A stretch of DNA of 10,168 bases from Alphaproteobacteria bacterium (GTDB lineage Bacteria > Pseudomonadota > Alphaproteobacteria > Micavibrionales > CSBR16-224): assembly GCA_007116755.1 (NCBI GenBank), contig SKHU01000188.1:1-10168 (forward strand), in the 5' to 3' direction. Position 1 is the first letter of the stretch. Each line of letters opens with the position of its first letter. This document shows, piece by piece, positions 5,810 through 10,168 of the stretch. Under the pieces are notes generated by a model that saw only the letters and a program-made list of their open reading frames with translations, had not been told where the DNA came from and did no database searches. The translations under genes were made by a program, and so were the position numbers.

Positions 5810-6670
5810 ATGCAGGAGATGTGGACGGAATTCATTTTCTGGTACAGCCCGCTGAAAAGCGTGATTATCGCGCTGCTGGGGTTTCTGTTGAGTTTTCCGT
5901 TATGGCTGGGTCTGGTCTGGCTGTTCCCGCGTATTAGAAAAACCAAAAACGGCGATTATTGGCCGCCGGCGCGTTATGCCGTGCTGATCTTTTGCCTGTT
6001 TGGTGTTTTTATGACACTGAAAACACCGCCGCATATCGCGCTTCTCGATCAGGTCAGCCGGCAATATGAAGTTTTAAACACGCTTTACACGCATCATCCC
6101 GAGCTGAAACCGCAGGTGACGCACCGCATCAATACCATCGTTGGGCAGGGTCTTTCGGAGCAGGAAGCCGTCCATGCCGTGACCGTTGCACTGATTGACG
6201 AGATCACGCCGCTGTTTCTGCGTTACGTCATCGAGGCTTCTCCCGAAGCCGTGCACAGTTTTATCGGGCAAAAGGTGGAAATTCTCTCCGCATTAAACGC
6301 GCGCGGCTATCCGTCGCTATGCGCCGAATATATTTCGGGCAAAACCGACCGGATCGGCCGGATTGCCGAGTTGATCGGCACACCCGCCGTGCGGCGCGAA
6401 ACCGCCGTGATGATCGGTATCATTGAAAGCGCATTAAAAAATCCCGACGATCCGCCGCATTTTACCGTCGGCGAGCTGGAAGAAAAACTTGAACAGCTTT
6501 ACCGCAACAGCGGCGAGGATGTCGAAAGAATTGCCGCAGCAATGCAGGCTGCCTATATGACTGATCGCGATATGTGCCGGATTTCGATTATTCTGCATGA
6601 ACAGCTTTTACAGCTTCCCGTCAAGGAAGCGAGTGACATTTACAAGAATATTCTGCTATTGTCACCGTAA
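5810..6670 (+). CDS. Two-helix membrane protein with a ~210-residue helical C-terminal domain, function unknown
   Basis: A 286-residue protein I do not recognise. Two N-terminal helices (about 16-40 and 56-71) match the preceding small protein. The rest (about 75-286) appears soluble and almost wholly alpha-helical, with many amphipathic segments, for example VGELEEKLEQLYRNSGEDVE near 219-238. Possible short repeats of helical hairpins are hinted at by spaced GxxxE-type turns, but I cannot define them. No catalytic motif stands out. The start codon is two bases after the previous stop; AAGGA (5793-5797) inside the previous gene can serve it, with a 12-base spacer. With the membrane anchor N-terminal and short loops, the helical domain could lie on either side of the membrane; the basic loop between the helices (RIRKTKNG) suggests the loop is cytoplasmic and the C-terminal domain periplasmic. 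The antiporter gene follows after 46 bases. Confidence 0.72.
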   Translation: MQEMWTEFIFWYSPLKSVIIALLGFLLSFPLWLGLVWLFPRIRKTKNGDYWPPARYAVLIFCLFGVFMTLKTPPHIALLDQVSRQYEVLNTLYTHHPELKPQVTHRINTIVGQGLSEQEAVHAVTVALIDEITPLFLRYVIEASPEAVHSFIGQKVEILSALNARGYPSLCAEYISGKTDRIGRIAELIGTPAVRRETAVMIGIIESALKNPDDPPHFTVGELEEKLEQLYRNSGEDVERIAAAMQAAYMTDRDMCRISIILHEQLLQLPVKEASDIYKNILLLSP

Positions 6671-6716
6671 AATAAAGAAAAACAAAAACAACACAGGCAA
6701 ATAACGGCAAAAACGG

Positions 6717-8501
6717 ATGGGTTTTGATTTAAGTTTTCTTTCCGCAACGGGGTTTTACGAACTGACGGCGCTGCTGGTTCTGGCGGCGACAATCGGTTTT
6801 ATCGGCCTGCTTTTGCGCCAGCCGATGATTGTCAGTTTTATTGCTGTGGGTATTCTGGCCGGTCCCTCGGCGATGGGCATTGTGCAATCCTATGACAAAA
6901 TCCAGCTGCTGGCCGAACTCGGTATTGCCGTGCTGCTGTTTCTGGTCGGCATCAAGCTGGATGTGACACTGGTCAGGAAACTCGGTTTCGTTTCACTGGC
7001 CACAGGTCTGGGGCAGGTGGCGTTTACCTCCGGCATCGGCTATCTGATTGGTCTGTCGCTGGGGCTGGGCGTTGTGACATCACTGTATATCGCCGTGGCA
7101 CTGACATTTTCCAGCACGATCATTATCGTCAAGCTGCTCTCGGACAAGCGCGAGGTTGATTCCCTGCACGGGCGGATCGCCATCGGTTTTCTGATCGTAC
7201 AGGATATCGTCGTGGTGCTGGCGATGCTGGTGCTGTCGGCGATGGGAGTCGGGGCCGAAGCGCGGCTTGAAGATGAAGGCGGCGCCGTCTTCTGGCAGAT
7301 TGCGACCGTTTTGCTTTACGGCACGCTGATGCTCGGCTTTGTTGCGTTTTTTATTCGTTATATCGCCGATCCGCTGACAGCGCGAATTGCGCATTCGACG
7401 GAGCTTCTCGTAACATTTGCCATTGCCTGGGCGGCGCTGCTGGCCGCGCTGGGGCATCATTTCGGTTTCGGCAAGGAGCTTGGCGGGTTGCTGGCGGGAA
7501 TCTCGCTGGCTTCGACACCGTTCCGCGAGGCGATCATTTCGCGTCTGGCTTCACTGCGTGATTTTCTTTTGCTGTTCTTTTTTATCGCACTGGGCACGCA
7601 GCTTGATCTCGGCCTGCTCGGCACGCAGCTCGCACCGGCGATTGTGTTTTCGCTTTTCGTATTGATCGGCAATCCGCTGATCGTTCTGGCGATTATGGGC
7701 GCGATGGGTTATCGGAAACGGACAGGGTTTCTGGCCGGTCTGACCGTGGCACAGATCAGTGAATTTTCTCTGATTTTTATGGCGATGGGCGTAACGCTGG
7801 GGCATGTCACCAATGAGGCTTTGGGGCTGGTGACACTGGTCGGGCTGATTACGATTGCCATTTCGGTCTATATGATTACGCATTCGCATACGCTTTACCG
7901 CTGGTGCGAACCGCTGCTGGGTCTATTCGAACGCAAAATTCCGCATCTGGAAAGTGCGGAGGACGAAAAATTCGCCGATTACAAAACCTATGACGTGGTG
8001 CTGTTCGGTCTGGGCGGTTACGGCAGTGCCATCGCCAAAAAACTGGTGGAAAAAAACCACCGTGTGCTGGTCGTGGATTTTAACCCTGATGTCGTGCGTC
8101 ACTGGAACAAAAAAGGCTATAGCGCGCTGTACGGCGATGCCACCGATCAGGAGGCGCTGGCCATGCTGCCCTTGCGTTCGGTAAAATGGGTCATTTCTGC
8201 AATGCCCGAACATGATCTCGGTCTGACACATGAAGACCCGCGGCAGGTGCTGATTCAGGGGCTGAAACAGATCAATTTCAAAGGGCGGATCGCGGTATCG
8301 ACACAAAATGCCGATGCGGTCGATATGCTGAAGGAAAAAGGCGCGGATATCGTCTTCCAGCCGTTTCAGGATGCGGCCGAGCGCGTTGTTTCTCATATCG
8401 ACGAAAAAACCGAAGAGGAAAAAGCGGCTGAAAATACCGCCCAAACGAAAAAGAAAACAGACAAAAAACAAAGCGGAAAAAGCAAAGGCAAAAAATCTTG
8501 A
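6717..8501 (+). CDS. KefB/KefC-like monovalent cation:proton antiporter with RCK domain (CPA2)
   Basis: A 594-residue inner-membrane antiporter, expected to exchange K+ (or Na+) for H+. The transport domain spans roughly 10-395 with about 12-13 helices. It includes LFLVGIKLD (74-82), FSSTIIIVKLLSDK (131-144) and the ion-site Gln-Asp pair Q162-D163 in IVQDIVVV, all typical of CPA2/Kef proteins. A TrkA-N/RCK nucleotide-binding domain starts at about 425 with GLGGYG (431-436) and the acidic end of beta-2 at D454; nucleotide or ligand binding there usually gates transport. A charged, Lys-rich tail (about 563-594) follows and is not part of the family core. ATG 6717 has an A-rich leader with no good Shine-Dalgarno site, but no other start lies nearby. 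It may be read through from the upstream genes, as I see no terminator in the 46-base gap. Confidence 0.9.
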   Translation: MGFDLSFLSATGFYELTALLVLAATIGFIGLLLRQPMIVSFIAVGILAGPSAMGIVQSYDKIQLLAELGIAVLLFLVGIKLDVTLVRKLGFVSLATGLGQVAFTSGIGYLIGLSLGLGVVTSLYIAVALTFSSTIIIVKLLSDKREVDSLHGRIAIGFLIVQDIVVVLAMLVLSAMGVGAEARLEDEGGAVFWQIATVLLYGTLMLGFVAFFIRYIADPLTARIAHSTELLVTFAIAWAALLAALGHHFGFGKELGGLLAGISLASTPFREAIISRLASLRDFLLLFFFIALGTQLDLGLLGTQLAPAIVFSLFVLIGNPLIVLAIMGAMGYRKRTGFLAGLTVAQISEFSLIFMAMGVTLGHVTNEALGLVTLVGLITIAISVYMITHSHTLYRWCEPLLGLFERKIPHLESAEDEKFADYKTYDVVLFGLGGYGSAIAKKLVEKNHRVLVVDFNPDVVRHWNKKGYSALYGDATDQEALAMLPLRSVKWVISAMPEHDLGLTHEDPRQVLIQGLKQINFKGRIAVSTQNADAVDMLKEKGADIVFQPFQDAAERVVSHIDEKTEEEKAAENTAQTKKKTDKKQSGKSKGKKS

Positions 8502-8525
8502 TGCCCGCCCCGCATTGCTTATAAT
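8498..8525 (+). promoter_or_regulatory. Sigma70-like promoter of the UspE-like gene
   Basis: TTGATG (8498-8503), a 16-base spacer and a perfect TATAAT (8520-8525). The -35 box overlaps the antiporter stop codon (8499-8501). Transcription would begin near 8532, leaving a 20-base leader that contains the ribosome site AGAGG (8538-8542). Confidence 0.6.
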
Positions 8526-8551
8526 AACTGAAAAATAAGAGGTGAAAAAAC

Positions 8552-9493
8552 ATGAAGCGGTTTCAGAATATTCTTTTTGTCAGTCACGGTCTTGAAAACG
8601 AGGCGGAATGCCTGAAAGAGGCGTTGGCACTGGCCTGTAATAAACAAGCGAATTTTAAGGTTCTTATTGCGCATCCCGGCCTGCCGCACGGTTTTGACAA
8701 ATACCATGATACTTACGAAAAGGCGCTTTTTGACAATGTGAAATTCTGCCTGAAAGCGGCGGCGGAGGCGATGCCGGAAGATGTTCGCCCCGATCCTGAA
8801 AAAATCCCCGTCGACATTGAAGGCGGCGATATGCAGGCGGTGCGCATCATCCGCCGCGCCATTGCCGAAGATTGCGATCTTCTGATAAAACCCGCCGAAA
8901 ACCGCGAAGGCAACCGCGGTTACGAGGCGCTGGATATGGAGCTTTTGCGCAAGTCGCCCATTCCCGTCTGGCTGGCGCGTGAAACCGGCGGCAAAACCGG
9001 TGCGTTTCATATCGCCGTTGCTATTGACCCTCTCAGCGATGAAAAAGCCGGACGCGACCTCGGCCTTAAGCTGCTTGATCTGGCCGCCGCACTGAACAGC
9101 GAGATCGGCAACCGCCTGAGTATTGTTTCCTGCTGGGATTATCCTTTGGAAGATTCGCTGCGCAATAATGTGTTTGTGCGCGTTCCCGAAGAGGAAATCA
9201 AAAAGACGCTGGAAGCCGAAAAAGCCGCGCATCTGGATACGCTGCACGGGCTGATTGCGGAATCGGGAATCGGCGAGGCGGGGGACGTCCACCATCTGCA
9301 CGGCAAGCCGCAAAACGTCATTCCGAAATTTGTCGATGAAAACGGCGTTGATCTGCTGGTGATGGGCACAGTCGCCCGCACCGGTATTCCCGGATTTGTC
9401 ATGGGCAATACGGCGGAAAATATTTTGCAGAAAGTCTCAAGCTCCCTGCTGGCCATGAAGCCCCCCGGCTTCGTTTCGCCTGTAAAACCTTAG
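8552..9493 (+). CDS. Tandem-domain universal stress protein (UspE-like)
   Basis: A 313-residue cytoplasmic protein with two Usp domains, at about 1-143 and 152-305, the same plan and length as E. coli UspE. Domain one has the UspE-type ending LLRKSPIPVWLAR (131-143) and no nucleotide loop. Domain two has VMGTVARTGIPGFVMGNTAE (270-289), matching the UspE GTVGRTG...GNTAE element, and the ending LLAMKPPGF. In the ATP-binding Usp pattern G-2x-G-9x-G-S/T, the second Gly is Ala here (A275) and the Ser is Asn (N286). Asn is usual for UspE, Ala is not, so ATP binding is doubtful. Start ATG 8552 has AGAGG nine bases upstream and its own promoter. Family members respond to stress and growth arrest; the neighbouring antiporter fits that theme but does not prove a link. 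Confidence 0.9.
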   Translation: MKRFQNILFVSHGLENEAECLKEALALACNKQANFKVLIAHPGLPHGFDKYHDTYEKALFDNVKFCLKAAAEAMPEDVRPDPEKIPVDIEGGDMQAVRIIRRAIAEDCDLLIKPAENREGNRGYEALDMELLRKSPIPVWLARETGGKTGAFHIAVAIDPLSDEKAGRDLGLKLLDLAAALNSEIGNRLSIVSCWDYPLEDSLRNNVFVRVPEEEIKKTLEAEKAAHLDTLHGLIAESGIGEAGDVHHLHGKPQNVIPKFVDENGVDLLVMGTVARTGIPGFVMGNTAENILQKVSSSLLAMKPPGFVSPVKP

Positions 9494-9505
9494 AGCCGGA
9501 CGTCT

Positions 9506-9970
9506 TTACTGCAGGTTTTCCAGCCACAACGAGGTTGCGGGGTTGTATTCCCATCCTTCGTCGAAAGCATCGGAGGTGTAGCCGTCCACCAGAATTTTCA
9601 GCAAATCCTCGAAAATCGGGTCTTCAAGAAAAAGCCGCTGCACCGTGTCACGTGCGTTGTCGTGGTCTGGTGTGACGGATTTTGAAAATGCCATCATGCC
9701 CGGCCCGCCTGTGCGGATAAAAGCCAGCAACACGCCGCGCGGCGGAATTTCCTGCAATGTTACGGTATAACGCCCCATTTTGACGGAAAATTCATGATTT
9801 CCTTCGTCATTGCGGGTCAAAAACGGTGTGCCGTCGGGATGCGTATTCTCCACAGTCGCGGAGACTGTTACGGAGGCGCGCGCCGGATCGTAATCGTCAT
9901 AAGCCGATGCCGTTAATGAAGCCGAAACCAGAAAAAACACCGCAAAACCGGCGGCTGCAAACTTCCACAT
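9506..9970 (-). CDS. Small secreted protein of unknown function
   Basis: A 154-residue protein with a clear signal peptide: MWKF, a hydrophobic core to about residue 18, and a likely signal peptidase I cut after ASA at 21-23, leaving YDDYDPAR as the mature start. The mature part looks like a single small domain with beta-strands first (SVTVSATVENT, EFSVKMGRYTVTLQEI) and a helical end (DTVQRLFL, FEDLLKIL). There is no Cys, so no disulfides and no lipid anchor. It ends in an aromatic stretch (GWEYNPATSLWLENLQ). I do not recognise the family. GGGACAGG-like purines about 5-12 bases before ATG 9970 serve as ribosome site. It lies 49 bases downstream of the amidotransferase gene on the same strand and converges on the UspE-like gene, with 12 bases between stops and no strong terminator visible. 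Confidence 0.7.
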   Translation of the reverse strand: MWKFAAAGFAVFFLVSASLTASAYDDYDPARASVTVSATVENTHPDGTPFLTRNDEGNHEFSVKMGRYTVTLQEIPPRGVLLAFIRTGGPGMMAFSKSVTPDHDNARDTVQRLFLEDPIFEDLLKILVDGYTSDAFDEGWEYNPATSLWLENLQ

Positions 9971-9994
9971 GATCCTGTCCCTCTTTTGATGTAT

Positions 9995-10011
9995 TGAAAA
10001 TTATATTTTCA
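9995..10011. repeat. AT-rich palindrome upstream of the secreted protein gene
   Basis: TGAAAAT and ATTTTCA flank a TAT centre (17 bases). It lies between the amidotransferase stop and the secreted protein gene. The - strand reads TATAAT within it (10005-10000), a candidate -10 box, but no good -35 box is at the right distance. It could be an operator over a weak promoter; it is not a terminator, since the stem is purely AT-rich apart from one G-C pair. Confidence 0.3.
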
Positions 10012-10019
10012 GGATACGC

Positions 10020-10168
10020 TCAAGAGGCGGCGGCGGCAATCTTTATTTTCGCACGGCACAAACCCTTCAGCGCATCATAAAGCAGCGCCACACCCTGCTG
10101 CGACATCACCGATTCGGGATGAAACTGATATCCGGTAAAGCCGTTGCCGAACAGGGCGATAATGCGCC
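10020..10168 (-). CDS. Class I glutamine amidotransferase, C-terminal end (TrpG/PabA-like), partial
   Basis: The last 48 codons of a gene that enters from the right edge and ends in TGA at 10022-10020. The motif GYQFHPESV holds the His and Glu of the Cys-His-Glu triad of class I (triad) glutamine amidotransferases, which release ammonia from glutamine. GNGFTGYQFHPES followed by a final helix VALLYDALKGL fits the anthranilate/aminodeoxychorismate synthase glutaminase subunit (TrpG/PabA) better than CarA or GuaA, whose contexts differ, but the fragment is too short to be sure; it could also be the C-terminus of a fused synthase. After the last helix come about a dozen extra residues, Lys- then Ala-rich. 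Confidence 0.75.
   Translation of the reverse strand, partial: RIIALFGNGFTGYQFHPESVMSQQGVALLYDALKGLCRAKIKIAAAAS

Noticed and set aside
7923..8471. 182-residue open frame antisense to the antiporter's RCK domain
   Set aside because: Overlaps a well-supported domain, and its Phe-rich ends mirror the antiporter's Lys codons.
9457..9472. Hairpin GAAGCC-CCCC-GGCTTC as terminator of the UspE-like gene
   Set aside because: A six-base-pair stem inside the coding end, followed by GTTTCGCC rather than a T run; may only be a coincidence of codons.
1..10168. Defence system, CRISPR array, mobile element, tRNA or rRNA
   Set aside because: Looked for and not seen: no regular direct repeats, no transposase or recombinase features, no clover-leaf or rRNA-like sequence.

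Overview
This window is ordinary bacterial chromosome with dense protein-coding genes on both strands. The genes are moderately GC-rich and the short spacers between them are AT-rich. The organism is Gram-negative, judged by a probable lipoprotein, a secreted protein with a signal peptide, a KefB/C-type antiporter and a two-domain UspE-like stress protein. The MFS tail ending in an 'IDPR' motif and the adenine-deaminase-type enzyme fit Alphaproteobacteria best, but that placement is an impression from protein families and is not proven here. I see no tRNA, rRNA, CRISPR array, insertion sequence or phage gene.

Layout, left to right. (1) The 3' end of an MFS transporter gene (+) with a long Lys/Ala-rich tail. 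It converges on a complete adenine deaminase-type gene (-), whose stop codon lies in the loop of its own terminator hairpin. (2) A 124-residue four-helix EamA/ArnE-like membrane protein (+), then a 20-bp perfect palindrome and a promoter ahead of a 96-residue Gln-rich two-helix membrane protein (+). (3) A strong terminator, probably bidirectional, shared with a convergent gene (-) for a probable lipoprotein made of two tandem copies of one domain. That gene has its own sigma70-like promoter. (4) A pirin/YhhW-type bicupin gene (-), divergent from the next block. (5) A four-gene + strand run: malic enzyme, two adjacent genes whose membrane-embedded N-termini are paralogous, and a KefB/C-like K+/H+ antiporter with an RCK domain. 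A good promoter overlapping the antiporter's stop codon then drives a UspE-like gene. (6) Two - strand genes at the right edge: a small secreted protein of unknown function and, upstream of it, the C-terminal end of a class I glutamine amidotransferase (TrpG/PabA-like).

How they may work together: malic enzyme turns malate into pyruvate, CO2 and NAD(P)H. The antiporter and UspE belong to families tied to ion/pH balance and stress. The shared direction and tight spacing of the first three genes suggest co-transcription, but a common purpose is inference. The least described parts are the paralogous membrane pair, the duplicated-domain lipoprotein and the Gln-rich small membrane protein. I found no evidence for a defence system or other large novel machine here.
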